Positions 7,625-19,300 of a stretch of 64,000 nt of DNA are shown in pieces. Source of the stretch: Atopobium sp. UBA1382 (lineage in GTDB: Bacteria > Actinomycetota > Coriobacteriia > Coriobacteriales > Atopobiaceae); assembly GCA_002305805.1 (NCBI GenBank), contig DBQY01000007.1, positions 38,377 to 102,376 of the forward strand, in the 5' to 3' direction. The notes beneath the pieces were generated by a model. The model was not told the DNA's origin. It saw only the letters and a list, made by a program, of their open reading frames with translations, and searched no databases. Within the stretch, counting starts at the first letter, position 1. Every line of letters starts with the position of its first letter. The position numbers and the translations under genes are program-made.

Positions 7625-8679
7625 GTGGCAGAAGCGACCTCAGGATGTACGTCGAGCACCTCTTCGAGGGGCGTACGCTCGACGCGGAGACCATCGAGCT
7701 CAAGGAGGAGATCTACGGGAACCTCGTGGCACGCTTCGATGACTACGTAAGCCAGGGAATGGGCGAGGACGAGGCGTTCCAGCGCACCTGCGACGCCGTG
7801 TCCAGCGTCGACGACGTCATAGACGGGAAGGACGAGACGGCTGCACCCACCACGGCGATGCCCAAGGCGACGCCGGGACCGGCGCCCGCCACGTCGACCG
7901 ACGCGCCCCCGGCGCCCAAGCCCGCCCGCTCTGCCCCCGGGCGCTGGTCGACGGCCGTGATTGTCGCCGTCGTGGCGGTCGTGCTCGTGGTCGCGGGCAT
8001 AGCGGGCTGCACCGTGTTCAACATGCTGGACACCCAACGGGCCGTCAGTGACTACCAGCCCCAGACCTCGCAGGACGTCCAGCAGATCGACCAAGGGGAC
8101 GACGACGCGTCGCAGACCACGACCGACGTGGGGAGCACCAACGGCACCGCGCCCCAGGACGGCACCGGCAACCGCTACGGCGCGCCCGCCCAGGGCGACA
8201 CCGACCTGATGGCCGAGGTGCAGTCCCACTCCGTCGATGACCTCGCCTCGTACGAGGGCATGCCCGTAAGCTCCGAGCCCTTCCTAGCGATGATGAACTC
8301 GTTGCCCCTCGGGCTCTATGCCCATGAGGCGATGGCGGAGCCCGACACCGGAACCATCGAGCTGACCTATGCCTACGACGACCGCGACGCGCTCGCCCGC
8401 GACGACGACTGCGTGGACCGCGCACTCGTCTACGACGTGGTGGCCGCCATGTCCGTCACGAGCGACCTCCAGACCCTGCGGATAGTGGAGGAGGAGGTCG
8501 ACGACGACGGTGAGCTCGACCGCGACGTGCACGTGTTTGACCGAGCGACCGTTGAGGGCATCCTCGGCTTCCCGCTCAACGCCGAGCTTCTCGTCAGCGA
8601 CACGTGGGACGCCACGCGCAACGAGGTCATGACGACGCGCGCCTGGGACGCCATCTGGGAGAGCGCGGACGTTGACTAG
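7621..8679 (+). CDS. PadR-associated single-span membrane protein
   Basis: A 352-residue protein overlapping padR by 4 nt. Residues 1-68 (LRMYVEHLFEGRTLDAETIE, then LKEEIYGNLVARFDDYV and EDEAFQRTCDAV) look like the cytoplasmic permease-prefix/DUF1700-type domain that accompanies PadR regulators. A Pro/Ala/Thr linker and one membrane span (TAVIVAVVAVVLVVAGIAG, about residues 120-138) lead to an Asp/Thr/Gln-rich extracytoplasmic region with no recognised fold. It probably acts with the PadR regulator in sensing an envelope signal (inference). The transcript may continue into the FKBP gene 65 bp downstream. Confidence 0.6.
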   Translation: MSGRSDLRMYVEHLFEGRTLDAETIELKEEIYGNLVARFDDYVSQGMGEDEAFQRTCDAVSSVDDVIDGKDETAAPTTAMPKATPGPAPATSTDAPPAPKPARSAPGRWSTAVIVAVVAVVLVVAGIAGCTVFNMLDTQRAVSDYQPQTSQDVQQIDQGDDDASQTTTDVGSTNGTAPQDGTGNRYGAPAQGDTDLMAEVQSHSVDDLASYEGMPVSSEPFLAMMNSLPLGLYAHEAMAEPDTGTIELTYAYDDRDALARDDDCVDRALVYDVVAAMSVTSDLQTLRIVEEEVDDDGELDRDVHVFDRATVEGILGFPLNAELLVSDTWDATRNEVMTTRAWDAIWESADVD

Positions 8680-8743
8680 CGTCCGACCGGGGCATCTGTC
8701 AGAATCGGGGGTCGGTGCATCCAACCCCAGAGACGGGAGAGAC

Positions 8744-9169
8744 ATGAGCAACGAGGGCAAGAAGGTCAAGGTTCACTACGTGGGCACGCTCGATGACGGT
8801 ACGAAGTTCGACTCCTCGCGCGACCGCGGCGAGCCGCTGGCCTTCACCTGCATGGCCGGCCAGATGATCAAGGGCTTTGACGAGGCCGTGCGCGAGATGG
8901 AGGTCGGTCAGGTCGTAGACGTGCGCCTCGAGCCCGCCGAGGCATACGGCGAGCGCGACGAGCGTCTCGTGCAGACCGTGCCCGTCTCCGCGATGCCAGG
9001 CGCCGAGGAGCTCTCTGTGGGCGATCGCGTGATGCTTGCCTCCCCCACCGGCCAGCCCTTCCCGGCCGTCGTGGCGGCCCTGGAGGACGGCAACATCACC
9101 TTTGACATGAACCACGAGATGGCAGGCAAGGCGCTTAACTTCAACATCGAGCTTCTCGAGGTCGAGTAG
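8744..9169 (+). CDS. slyD: FKBP-type peptidyl-prolyl isomerase, SlyD-like
   Basis: A 141-residue protein. ATG 8744 follows AGACGGGAGAGAC; the open frame upstream lacks an RBS. The FKBP strand pattern is VKVHYVGTLDDGTKFDSSRD, followed by IKGFDEAVREMEVGQ. The insert-in-flap chaperone domain of SlyD (residues about 65-125: AYGERDERLVQTV, MNHEMAGKALNFNIELLEV) is present. It lacks the His-rich metal-binding tail of E. coli SlyD. It acts as a cytoplasmic foldase/chaperone. It is convergent with glnK across element B. Confidence 0.85.
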   Translation: MSNEGKKVKVHYVGTLDDGTKFDSSRDRGEPLAFTCMAGQMIKGFDEAVREMEVGQVVDVRLEPAEAYGERDERLVQTVPVSAMPGAEELSVGDRVMLASPTGQPFPAVVAALEDGNITFDMNHEMAGKALNFNIELLEVE

Positions 9170-9176
9170 CGTCCCT

Positions 9177-9306
9177 GAACCCAAACCGTTTTGCGGTTTG
9201 GGTTCATCGCCCGGCGTCCGCCAAGACACCATCCAGAAAACCCGCAGGTGAGCGACGTGCTCACCTGCGGGTTACTTCTGAAATGCCTACAACGTGAACC
9301 CAAACC
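9177..9306. repeat. 112-bp-class element B with extra outer site and internal hairpin
   Basis: GGTTTGGGTTC at 9195-9205 and GAACCCAAACC at 9296-9306 bound 112 bp. An additional GAACCCAAACC at 9177-9187 forms a 12-bp-stem hairpin with the left end (loop TTTTG), exactly 18 bp offset as in element C. Inside lies a perfect 13-bp stem (9241-9253 with 9259-9271). The interior shares no obvious sequence with elements A or C. It is placed between the convergent FKBP and glnK genes and probably also terminates both. Confidence 0.65.
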
Positions 9307-9340
9307 TCCGAGAGGGAGGGCGAAAACGTGGCCGGCAGGG

Positions 9341-9700
<360 letters not shown>

Positions 9701-10978
9701 TCAGGCATCAAGACCGGTGAATGCGGGATAGGCGCTCTCGCCGTGTTCGGCGACGTCGAGGCCGAGCGCCTCGTCGCGGTCGCTCACGCGCAGCTTGCCG
9801 CGGAAGGCAAGCCGCAGCACCCCGATGAGAGCGAGGTCGAGCGCAACCACAATGACGAGCGTCACCAGGATGCCGAGCACCTGGCTCACCATGAGGGACG
9901 GGTCGCCGGTATAGAGCAGGCCGCCCTGTCCGGTCCAGGAGAGCTCGGGAACGCAGAAGAGCCCCGTGAGCAGGCCACCCAGGATGCCGCCCACGCCGTG
10001 GCAGCCAAAGGCGTCGAGCGCGTCGTCATAGCCAAAGCGCGCCTTGAGATGCGAGATGGCAAGGTAGCAGACGGGAGAGACGACAAGGCCCATCACCACG
10101 GCAGCCCATGGCTCGACGAAGCCCGCCCCCGGCGTCACCACCACGAGGCCAGCGACAAGTCCGGTGCACCCGCCCACGAGCGTGGGCTTGCCCGTTGCAA
10201 GGCGCTCGACCACGAGCCAGGAGACCAAGCCCGCCGCGCTCGACACGACCGTGTTGAGAATCGCCAGGGCCGCCGTGCCGTCTGCCGCGAACTCGGAGCC
10301 ACCGTTGAACCCAAACCATCCAAACCACAAGAGACCTGCGCCAAGGGCGACGAACGGTACGTTGTGGGGTCGGTAGCTCGTGAGGCCAAAGCCGCGCCGT
10401 CCGCCGAGCGCAAGGCAGAGCAAGAGACCCGTGACGCCCGAGCTGATGTGGACCACGTCACCACCGGCAAAGTCGAGCGCGCCGATCACATCACCGATGA
10501 GCGAGCCCTCCCCGCCCCACACCATATGCGCGAGCGGCGCGTACACGACGAGCACCCACACGGTGAGGAAGGCCGCGACGGCGCCGAAGCGCATACGACC
10601 GGCCACCGATCCCGTGACTATCGCGGCGGTGATCATGGCAAAGGCCATCTGAAACCCCACGTCGATAATGCTCGGGTAGGCGACGCCCTCCGGCACCGCG
10701 TCCTTCTCGGCCAACATGCCGTCGACCACGCCGGTAAGTCCCAGCTGGTCGAAGCCGCCAAACCACGAGAGCGAGCCGTCGCCGCCGTAGGCGAACGACC
10801 AGCCGGCCAGGACCCAGACGAGCCCCACCACGCCGATGGCGGCAAAGCACATGAGCATGGTGTTGACCACGTTCTTGCGGCGGGCAAGGCCACCGTAGAA
10901 GAACGCAAGCCCCGGCGTCATGAACAGGACGAGCATCGTGCAGACGAGCATGAAGGCCGTCGATCCGCTGTCATACAT
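9701..10978 (-). CDS. amt: Ammonium transporter
   Basis: A 425-residue integral membrane protein with about 11 spans. The start at ATG 10978 (MYDSGSTAFMLVC) follows GAGGAGGCTCTC; an upstream extension in the same frame is not hydrophobic and has no RBS. Amt/Mep motifs include TPGLAFFYGGLARRKNVV, the WFGFNGGSE segment and DDALDAFGCHGVGGILGGL. It conducts ammonium/ammonia across the plasma membrane and is paired with glnK. A long hairpin at 11045-11078 lies 67 bp upstream. Confidence 0.93.
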   Translation of the reverse strand: MYDSGSTAFMLVCTMLVLFMTPGLAFFYGGLARRKNVVNTMLMCFAAIGVVGLVWVLAGWSFAYGGDGSLSWFGGFDQLGLTGVVDGMLAEKDAVPEGVAYPSIIDVGFQMAFAMITAAIVTGSVAGRMRFGAVAAFLTVWVLVVYAPLAHMVWGGEGSLIGDVIGALDFAGGDVVHISSGVTGLLLCLALGGRRGFGLTSYRPHNVPFVALGAGLLWFGWFGFNGGSEFAADGTAALAILNTVVSSAAGLVSWLVVERLATGKPTLVGGCTGLVAGLVVVTPGAGFVEPWAAVVMGLVVSPVCYLAISHLKARFGYDDALDAFGCHGVGGILGGLLTGLFCVPELSWTGQGGLLYTGDPSLMVSQVLGILVTLVIVVALDLALIGVLRLAFRGKLRVSDRDEALGLDVAEHGESAYPAFTGLDA

Positions 10979-11044
10979 GAGAGCCTCCTCGGTCGCGCGG
11001 AATTGACCTGACCGATGCTGCTCTCTTTCAGCGCCGAGAAACGA

Positions 11045-11078
11045 CTCGCCGCGCGGGAGGTAACCTCCGCGCGGCGAG
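11045..11078 (-). terminator. Long GC hairpin between metY and amt
   Basis: CTCGCCGCGCGG (11045-11056) pairs perfectly with CCGCGCGGCGAG (11067-11078), with additional pairing in the loop. Read on the minus strand it is followed by TCGTTTCTC, fitting a terminator for metY. A 5'-leader role for amt cannot be excluded. Confidence 0.55.
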
Positions 11079-11146
11079 ATTGAAACCTTTGACGCAGCCT
11101 CGCAACGCGCCGCCATGCGGCAGAAACGCGCGAGAAACCTGCGACC

Positions 11147-12430
11147 CTAGATCGCGGCGAGGGCCTGCTCGATGTCGGCGATGAGATCGGCGCTGTCCTC
11201 CAGGCCGCACGAGAAGCGCACCATGGCCGGGGAGATGCCAGCCGCGACCAGCTCCTCGTCGTTCATCTGGCGGTGCGTCGCGGAGGCCGGGTGCAGGCAG
11301 CAGGTGCGCGCGTCGGCCACGTGCGTCTCGATCGCGGCAAGACGCAGCGCCGCCATGAACTTCTCGGCAGCCGCGCGACCGCCGGCCAGCTCGAAGGACA
11401 CCACTCCGGAGCCGCCCTCGGGCAGGTACTTCTGCGCGAGCTCGTGGTACGGGTCGCCCTCCAGGTGCGGGAAGCGCACCGAGGTCACCTTGTCGGAACC
11501 GGAGAGGTAGCTCGCCACAGCGAGGCCGTTCTCAAAGTGGCGCGGCATGCGCACGTGCAGGCTCTCGAGGCCCATGTTGAGATAGAACGCGTTCTGCGGG
11601 CTCTGGATGGATCCGAGGTCGCGCATGAGCTGGGAGGTCGCCTTGGTGATGAAGGCACCAGCCTGACCGAACTTCTCGGCGTAGACGATGCCGTGGTAGG
11701 ACTCGTCCGGGGTGGTGAGGCCGGGGAACTTCTCGGCGTGCGCCATCCAGTCGAAGTTGCCGGAGTCCACGATCGCGCCGCCCACGCCCACGCCGTGGCC
11801 GTCCATGTACTTGGTGGTCGAGTGGGTCACGATGTCCGCGCCCCACTCGATGGGGCGGCAGAAGACCGGCGTGGGGAAGGTGTTGTCCACGATCAGCGGC
11901 ACGCCGTGGTCGTGCGCAGCCTGCGCAAAACGTTCGATGTCCAGCACGTCAAGCGCGGGGTTGGCGATCGTCTCGCCAAAGACGGCGCGCGTGTTGGGGC
12001 GAAAGGCCGACGCGAGCTCCTCCGGCGTGCACGTGGGCGAGACGAACGTGCTCTCGACGCCCATCTTGGCCATGGTGTGGGCGATGAGGTTGTACGTGCC
12101 GCCGTAGATGGCCGAGCTCGCTACGATGTGGCTGCCTGCCTCGCAGATGTTGAAGAGCGCGAAGAAGTTGGCGGCCTGGCCGGAGCTCGTGAGCATGGCC
12201 GCGGAACCACCCTCGAGCGCGGCGATCTTAGCCGCGACGGCATCGTTGGTGGGGTTCTGCAGACGTGTGTAGAAGTAGCCCTCGGCCTCGAGGTCAAAGA
12301 GCTGACCCATGTGCTCGGAGGTCGCGTACTTGAAGGTGGTGGACTGGACGATGGGAATCTGGCGCGGCTCGCCGTCGCCCGGCGTGTAGCCGGCCTGGAC
12401 GCAGCGTGTACCGATGCTCTGCTCGCTCAT
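11147..12430 (-). CDS. metY: O-acetylhomoserine aminocarboxypropyltransferase (sulfhydrylase)
   Basis: A 427-residue PLP enzyme. ATG 12430 (MSEQSIGTRCVQAG) follows AAAGGAGCCCC; the frame is open for another 150 codons but in a non-conserved shadow of fumC. Cys/Met-metabolism family features are TRLQNPTNDAVAAKIAALEGG, SSGQAANFFALFNI, the VDNTFPTP motif and the PLP lysine in HSTTKYMDG (K207). It makes homocysteine from O-acetylhomoserine and sulfide, feeding the MetH reaction encoded elsewhere in the window. A TATCAT at about 12450-12455 on the minus strand is a candidate -10. Confidence 0.9.
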   Translation of the reverse strand: MSEQSIGTRCVQAGYTPGDGEPRQIPIVQSTTFKYATSEHMGQLFDLEAEGYFYTRLQNPTNDAVAAKIAALEGGSAAMLTSSGQAANFFALFNICEAGSHIVASSAIYGGTYNLIAHTMAKMGVESTFVSPTCTPEELASAFRPNTRAVFGETIANPALDVLDIERFAQAAHDHGVPLIVDNTFPTPVFCRPIEWGADIVTHSTTKYMDGHGVGVGGAIVDSGNFDWMAHAEKFPGLTTPDESYHGIVYAEKFGQAGAFITKATSQLMRDLGSIQSPQNAFYLNMGLESLHVRMPRHFENGLAVASYLSGSDKVTSVRFPHLEGDPYHELAQKYLPEGGSGVVSFELAGGRAAAEKFMAALRLAAIETHVADARTCCLHPASATHRQMNDEELVAAGISPAMVRFSCGLEDSADLIADIEQALAAI

Positions 12431-12486
12431 GGGGCTCCTTTCGTAGGCTGCGCTCCATGATAGCGCGCGACGAGAGGAGCGTGCGG

Positions 12487-13890
12487 CTACACCATCTGCT
12501 CGGGGTGGAAGACCTCGTCGAAGCGCTCCGGCGTGAGCAGGCCAAGCGCCACGCAGGCCTCCTTGAGCGACGTTCCCTCGGCGAAGGCCTTCTTGGCCAC
12601 GCGCGCAGCGTTGTCGTAGCCGATGTGGGGGTTGAGGCTCGTCACCAGCATGAGCGAGCGGTGGAGGTTCTCGTCCATCTTCTCGCGGTTGGCCGTGATG
12701 CCACAGGCGCAGCGCTCGTCGAAGGAGACGATCGCGTCCGCGAGCAGGCGCACGGACTGCAAGTAGTTGTAGGCGATCACGGGCATGAAGACGTTGAGCT
12801 CGAAGTTGCCCTGGGAGGCTGCCATGCCGATCGCGGCGTCGTTGCCCATGACCTGCACGGCAACCATCGTCACGGCCTCGCACTGGGTGGGGTTGACCTT
12901 GCCCGGCATGATCGAGCTGCCCGGCTCGTTGGCCGGAATCGTGATCTCACCGAGGCCGAGGCGCGGACCCGAGGCGAGCCAGCGCACGTCATTGGCGATC
13001 TTCATCATGTTGGCGGCAAGGCCCTTCACGGCACCGTGAGAGAACACGAGCGCATCCTTGCCCGTGAGCGCGCGGAACTTGTTGGGGTCCGTCTCGAAGG
13101 GCAGGCCCGTGAGCTTGGCAAGCTCCGCGGCCACGGCCTCGTCGAAGCCCTCCGGCGCGTTGAGGCCCGTGCCCACGGCCGTGCCGCCGAGCGCCAAGCG
13201 ATACAGACCCGGCATCGCGGCAAGAAGCTCCTCGCGGCTGCCCTCGAGTAGACCGCACCAGCCGGAGATCTCCTGCGAGAAGGAGATGGGCACCGCATCC
13301 TGGAGGTGCGTGCGGCCGCTCTTGACCACGCCCGCGTTCTCCTCCTCCAGGCGGCGCAGCGTGGCCGTGAGCTGGTCGATCGCGGGGAGCAGGCGCTCCG
13401 TCACCGCAACCGCCGCGGCCACGTGCATGGCCGTGGGGAAGGTGTCGTTGGAGGACTGGCTCATGTTGACCGAGTCGTTGGGGTGCAGGGGCTTCTCCAG
13501 CGCCACGCCCCTCTCGGCCGCGAGCTGGTTGCCACGGTTGGCAAGCACCTCGTTCATGTTCATGTTGGACTGCGTGCCGGAGCCCGTCTGCCACACCACG
13601 AGCGGGAAGTCGGCGTCATGCGCACCGGAGAGCACCTCGTCCGCAGCGGAGCAGATGAGGTCGCGCGCCTCGGGCGCGAGACAGCCCAGGCCGCAGTTGG
13701 CGCGTGCGGCAGCCTTCTTCACCAGTGCGAACGCACGCACGATCTCCTCCGGCATGCGCTCAGTGCCAATGGGGAAGTTCTCGTGGCTGCGCTCGGTCTG
13801 CGCGCCCCAGAGGGCGTCCGCGGGAACGCGCATCTCGCCCATGGAGTCGCGCTCGATGCGCCAGCCGTCCGTGCCGCTCGTCTCGACCAT
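12487..13890 (-). CDS. fumC: Class II fumarate hydratase
   Basis: A 467-residue fumarase of normal length. Signatures are the N-terminal [48 protein letters not shown], and the fumarate lyase signature [15 protein letters not shown] with the flexible loop serine. It interconverts malate and fumarate; in an anaerobe this probably runs toward fumarate as part of a reductive branch (inference). The start lies 3 bp after the stop of the SixA-CHAD gene, so the two are cotranscribed. Confidence 0.94.
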   Translation of the reverse strand: MVETSGTDGWRIERDSMGEMRVPADALWGAQTERSHENFPIGTERMPEEIVRAFALVKKAAARANCGLGCLAPEARDLICSAADEVLSGAHDADFPLVVWQTGSGTQSNMNMNEVLANRGNQLAAERGVALEKPLHPNDSVNMSQSSNDTFPTAMHVAAAVAVTERLLPAIDQLTATLRRLEEENAGVVKSGRTHLQDAVPISFSQEISGWCGLLEGSREELLAAMPGLYRLALGGTAVGTGLNAPEGFDEAVAAELAKLTGLPFETDPNKFRALTGKDALVFSHGAVKGLAANMMKIANDVRWLASGPRLGLGEITIPANEPGSSIMPGKVNPTQCEAVTMVAVQVMGNDAAIGMAASQGNFELNVFMPVIAYNYLQSVRLLADAIVSFDERCACGITANREKMDENLHRSLMLVTSLNPHIGYDNAARVAKKAFAEGTSLKEACVALGLLTPERFDEVFHPEQMV

Positions 13891-13893
13891 GCC

Positions 13894-15234
13894 CTACTCC
13901 TCGTCTTCGGCGTCCGTCGTGCGAGCGGGACGAGCGTCGGCCTCGCGGCGCTCCATGCCCGACGTGATCGCCGAGACGACCTCCGCCTGGTCGCGCGCGA
14001 CCACGCCCAGGTCGGCGCGGACGCCGCGGAACCGGGGGCTCTTGGCGCATTCCTCGGCGAGCTGCTTGTTGCTGCGCGCGTCCGAGAGGGCACCGAGCTC
14101 GCGCTGGATCTCGTCGAGCGCCTCGCTCATCTGCGCGCGCTCCGGGCCCAGGACCTCGCCCAGGCGCTCGGCGACATAGCGCATCTCCTTGGTGTCGCGG
14201 CGCGCCACGTACACGGCGTCGCCGTCGCGCAGGTCGAGGCCAAAGAGATCCTCGTCGACCTCGTTGAACTCCGCGTCAAAGCGCGCACGGAAGTCCTCGG
14301 CCGTAAGGCCGCGCTCGGCAACCTTCGACTTCCAGCTCAGGCAGCCGAGGTCGCGTGCGAGGCGCTTGAGGTCCTTCGCGGCGTGACGCTTGTGCATGAG
14401 CGTGACGAGCGAGGAGCACTCGAGCGCGCGCTCCTTGGCGCACGCCATCGGCAGCAGGCAGTTCTCGCCCAGCTCGCCGCTCTCCACCAGGCCGTCGACG
14501 GCCTCGGAGAGGATGTCGAGCGCACGCAGGTGGGCCGAGGCGACCTGCAGCTCCTTCAGAATGTGCTCGCAGCGGCGGTTCTGCTTCTTCGCCTGCCACG
14601 GCTCGAGGAACTGGAGAAGGGACCGCACCCGGCGGATGGCAACCCTGAACTCGAGAAGGGCCGACGGCTCGTCCGGCGATTTGAGAAACGCCTTCGTGCA
14701 TCCGACCAGGTCGTCCGCCGACTCGGCGAGCACACGTTCGACGATCGCGAGCTCCTCCCACGAAGCGCACTCGGGACCGGCCACGTACCAGCGCAGGTTT
14801 CCGCAACCGGACGGGCCCTCGGGCAGGTCGATCGCGGCGACGGTGCCCTTGCCGAAGGACGGGCACGAGCCCGCGAGGCGCGCGGCCATGGTGTCCACAA
14901 AGGGCGCGTGTCCCACCGCGATCACGCAGGGAGCGTCCGACGCCTCCAACTCGGCGATAAACGCGGCGCCGTCCTGGGCGTAGAGCGACTGCCTGACCTC
15001 GATGTCCTCGACACCGACGGCAGCCGCCACGACGTCCGCCGTCTCGAGGGCCCGCACGGCGGAGCTGCTCCAGACGCTGACGCTCGGATTGTCGCCGAGC
15101 AGGGCAAAGGTGCGGGGGTAGGCTGCCCTGAGCGAGCGGGCGCCCGAGTCCGTGAGCCTGCGGTCGAGGTCAGAGCCTGTAGGCGAGGTCGCCTCGGGCG
15201 CACCGTGCCGAACGAGAACCAGCATCTTGACCAT
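13894..15234 (-). CDS. Histidine phosphatase (SixA-like) fused to CHAD domain
   Basis: A 446-residue two-domain protein. ATG 15234 (MVKMLVLVRHGAPE) follows GGGGGAGAC. Residues 1-160 are a SixA-type phosphohistidine phosphatase: the RHG motif with catalytic histidine at residues 9-11, LTDSGARSLRAA, and VGHAPFVDTMAARLAG with the second histidine. Residues about 185-446 form a CHAD helical domain (VLAESADDLVGCTKAFL, then FRVAIRRVRSLLQFLEPW and basic helices), a fold known to bind polyphosphate. Fusion to a phosphatase suggests a polyphosphate- or phosphoprotein-directed role (inference). It is cotranscribed with fumC. Confidence 0.82.
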   Translation of the reverse strand: MVKMLVLVRHGAPEATSPTGSDLDRRLTDSGARSLRAAYPRTFALLGDNPSVSVWSSSAVRALETADVVAAAVGVEDIEVRQSLYAQDGAAFIAELEASDAPCVIAVGHAPFVDTMAARLAGSCPSFGKGTVAAIDLPEGPSGCGNLRWYVAGPECASWEELAIVERVLAESADDLVGCTKAFLKSPDEPSALLEFRVAIRRVRSLLQFLEPWQAKKQNRRCEHILKELQVASAHLRALDILSEAVDGLVESGELGENCLLPMACAKERALECSSLVTLMHKRHAAKDLKRLARDLGCLSWKSKVAERGLTAEDFRARFDAEFNEVDEDLFGLDLRDGDAVYVARRDTKEMRYVAERLGEVLGPERAQMSEALDEIQRELGALSDARSNKQLAEECAKSPRFRGVRADLGVVARDQAEVVSAITSGMERREADARPARTTDAEDEE

Positions 15235-15375
15235 GTCTCCCCCGTTCCTCGCGTTCGGTGGGACCACCGAAGTTCTAGCATAGCAATTCGCCGCTCGCCG
15301 AATCGCTGCCCCGGGGAGCGGCTTTCAGGGTTGTAACAACGGCACTATCGATGTTCTACACAGGGAGGTGGACCC

Positions 15376-16373
<998 letters not shown>

Positions 16374-16377
<4 letters not shown>

Positions 16378-19300
16378 GCGGACGGGGCGAGAAGGACGCG
16401 CGTTCGCTGGCCCTCACGAGACGCGGGGTCGTCCAGCTCGTCCTTGCCGCCACGTTGCTCGCCACGGGCTTCGTCGGCGGCTGGCTCGCGCCGGGCGCCG
16501 TCGGCATCGCGCTGCTCGCCGGCTGCCTCATGGGCCTGGCGGAGGTCCTGCTCGCCCGTCGACTCGGCCGCCGCGGGCGCCGGGTGACGCCCCTCGCGGA
16601 GCAGAGCGCGAGGGTCGAGTCATGGGTGCGCGTCAACCAGCGCGGTACGGTGATTGAGCGCCTCGCGCGACCCGGGACCCGGCGCGGCCTCTACCGCCAG
16701 CAGAGCGTGCTCACTACGTGGACCGATGCGTTTGGGTTCTGGCGTGCCACGCGCGTGGAGCCCGTCGGACGCGAGGTGCGCGTCCCTCCTGCCGTCAGCC
16801 CCCGGCTGCTCCGCGAGGTCATCGACGGCTCGATGTCGTGGCTTGCAGAGCGTGAGCCCGAGCAGGACCGCGTGAGCGTGCGGCCCTACGAGAAGGGCGA
16901 CGGCATCCGCCAGATCTCCTGGCGTCAGACCGCCCACCACGGGCAGTTCATGTCGTTCGAGCAGTCCGGACGGGACAGGCCGCCGGTGCTCGTGGTTGCC
17001 GACGCGACCGACGCCGGGGACGCAGACGGGCTGGCAGCCACGCTGTCGGCCCTGCTCCAGGGGCTGCGCCGCGTCCCGGACGTCCTGCTGACCGATGGCA
17101 CCCAGACCCTGCGCACGCCGGTCCAGCAGGAGCGCTTCTGCGCCGCCGTAGTCGGGGAGCGCGCGGGGACGGTCCCTGTTGACGAGCGCGCCCGCGAGGT
17201 GGCGCGGCTCGCGGGCGTTGGATCCGAGCGCCGGCGCGTGGTGCTCGTCACCTGTGACCCGGACGGTGCTATGGCACGCTCCCTGCGGGTCGGCCCGCTC
17301 TCGGGCTCCGTCACCGTCGTGCGCGCAGAAGGTGCCACGGGGGCCGACGAGGCGCGCGAGGGCACTGCCGAGAAGATCGACGAGAGGGCGGCTATCGCGG
17401 CCGGCCGTGCGGTCACACGGCAGGACGGGGCCGCCGAGCTCGTGGCCCTTCTCGCCTGCGTCGCGATCGCTTTGCTCACGAGCGTCCCCCTCACCAGCAT
17501 GATCTACGAGGGCGCATGGGGAGGTTACGTTCCCGCACTCCTCTGCGCGGGTGCGGCGAGCGGCTCGCTGCTCGGCTCGCTCCTGCGTTGGCGCGGCACG
17601 CGGACTCCCATCCGTGTCGTGCTCCTGTTCGTCCTGGCCGTAGCGCTGGCAGCCGTCGGGACGGCGCTCGCCCTGGGCGCGCTCGACGGGCGCGTGGGGC
17701 CCCTCGCCGTCTCTGGCACCGAACCCGTCGCGTACCGGACGGTATGGGACGAGCCCGTGGACTGGCTGCTCACCATCCTGACGACCGGCTCCGAGCAGCT
17801 CGCCGGAACCGGCTTCGACGGCGTTGCCGAGACCTGGGACCTCCTTGTGGTGCTCATGGGGGGCGGCCTCGCGGCGCTTCTCGCGCTGCTCGCCTCCTCG
17901 CGCGCGCTCCGTGGCTCCGTCGCGCTCGTCCCACTCGCGCTCTCCGCCGTCGACCAGTCCATCATGGGACCATCCGCGCATCTCGAGTGGACCTGGGCGT
18001 GCGTTGCACTGGGGCTTCTGCTCGTCTGGCTCTCCGTCAGCGCGCGACCCCGCCCAGCGCGCGGGCTGCTCGTGGCACTGGTTGCCTGCGCGCTCGGCTG
18101 GGGCGCGAGCGCCGTCGCACCATCGGGGAGCTTCTCGCCGTGGTCCGCGGGCGGGGCGCGCGTCGAGACGCTCGTCGACCTCTCGCGCGACCTCCGCAGC
18201 CGGTCGGACGACCCGGTCCTCACGTACGACACCACGGCGCTCGGACCCGTCTACCTGCGGCTCGGCGTACTCGATACCTTTGACGGCGCCACATGGCGCT
18301 TCGAGGGGCGGGACGACGCCGCGGTCGAGGAGAACTCGGCACTCTACTGGGCGGGCCGCAGCCAGGGCATCGAGGACGAGGCGTTTGCCGCGAGCCTCGC
18401 CCCCTTCGTCACGACGACCCTCGTGCCGGACGAGACGAACGAGCAGGACCTGCCTGCACCGCCGGGCACGGCGACCGAGCTCCTCAATGACGACGGAAGC
18501 CTCGTTGCGTCAGGTTGCTACCTCTCCCCGATCACGGGTGCGTCGTACCTCGACACGCTGCTCCGGCTCGCTCCGAGCCTCGAGCGCTACGACTCCAGGG
18601 GCGACGGCCCCGACGAGCGGGCAACCGCAGTCCCGGAGCAACTTCCCGAGGAGATCGCGTCCGTGGTAGACCGCGCACGCGACGAGGGGATGGCAGCCTC
18701 GACGGACAACATCGTCAGCGAGGTGGAGGCCGTTCGCTGGCTCGTGTCCTTCTTCACCGACGGGAGCTTCTCCTACTCGCTCGACGCCCCCGGCGGCGAC
18801 GGACGGGACAACCTCGAGGCCGTCAACGACTTCCTCGTCGAGCGCGAGGGCTACTGCACGCACTACGCAACGGCGTTCGCACTGCTCGCACGGGAGCTCG
18901 GCGTTCCCGCGCGCGTGGCGCTCGGCTATGCGCCCAGCTCCGCACGGGACGGAGGCGGGGACTACGTGGTCACGATGCGCCAGCTCCACGCTTGGGCCGA
19001 GGTCTGGTTCGATGGCGTCGGCTGGGTCGGCGTGGACGTGACACCCGCGGCGGATGGGGGCGGGGCCGCACCGGAACCGGAGGAGACGCCCGAGGTCGAG
19101 CCGTCGGAGACCGAGCCGGAGCCGGAGGAGACGCCCGCCGAGCCCGAGGAGGAGACGCCGCAGCAGGATACCCTTGCCGAGGAGGACGAGAAGGACGACG
19201 GCCCGTCAGTCCCCTGGCAGACGGCCGCTCTTCTTGGCCTTGCGGTCCTTGTGCTCGGTGGCGGCGCGGCCGCACTTCTCGTCCGGCATCGCAGGGCCGC

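Noticed and set aside
10307..10317. An exact GAACCCAAACC copy as a fourth member of the 112-bp family
   Set aside because: It lies inside amt and encodes the conserved Trp-Phe-Gly-Phe-Asn segment on the minus strand; there is no inverted partner at 111-113 bp.
11147..12883. A 578-residue frame extending metY upstream
   Set aside because: The extra N-terminus overlaps fumC antisense, is Arg/Gly/Ala-rich without homology, and the RBS is directly before ATG 12430.
16728..16740. TTTGGGTTC inside the DUF58-transglutaminase gene as a repeat end
   Set aside because: Explained by coding for a conserved Phe-Gly-Phe-Trp segment; no inverted partner nearby.
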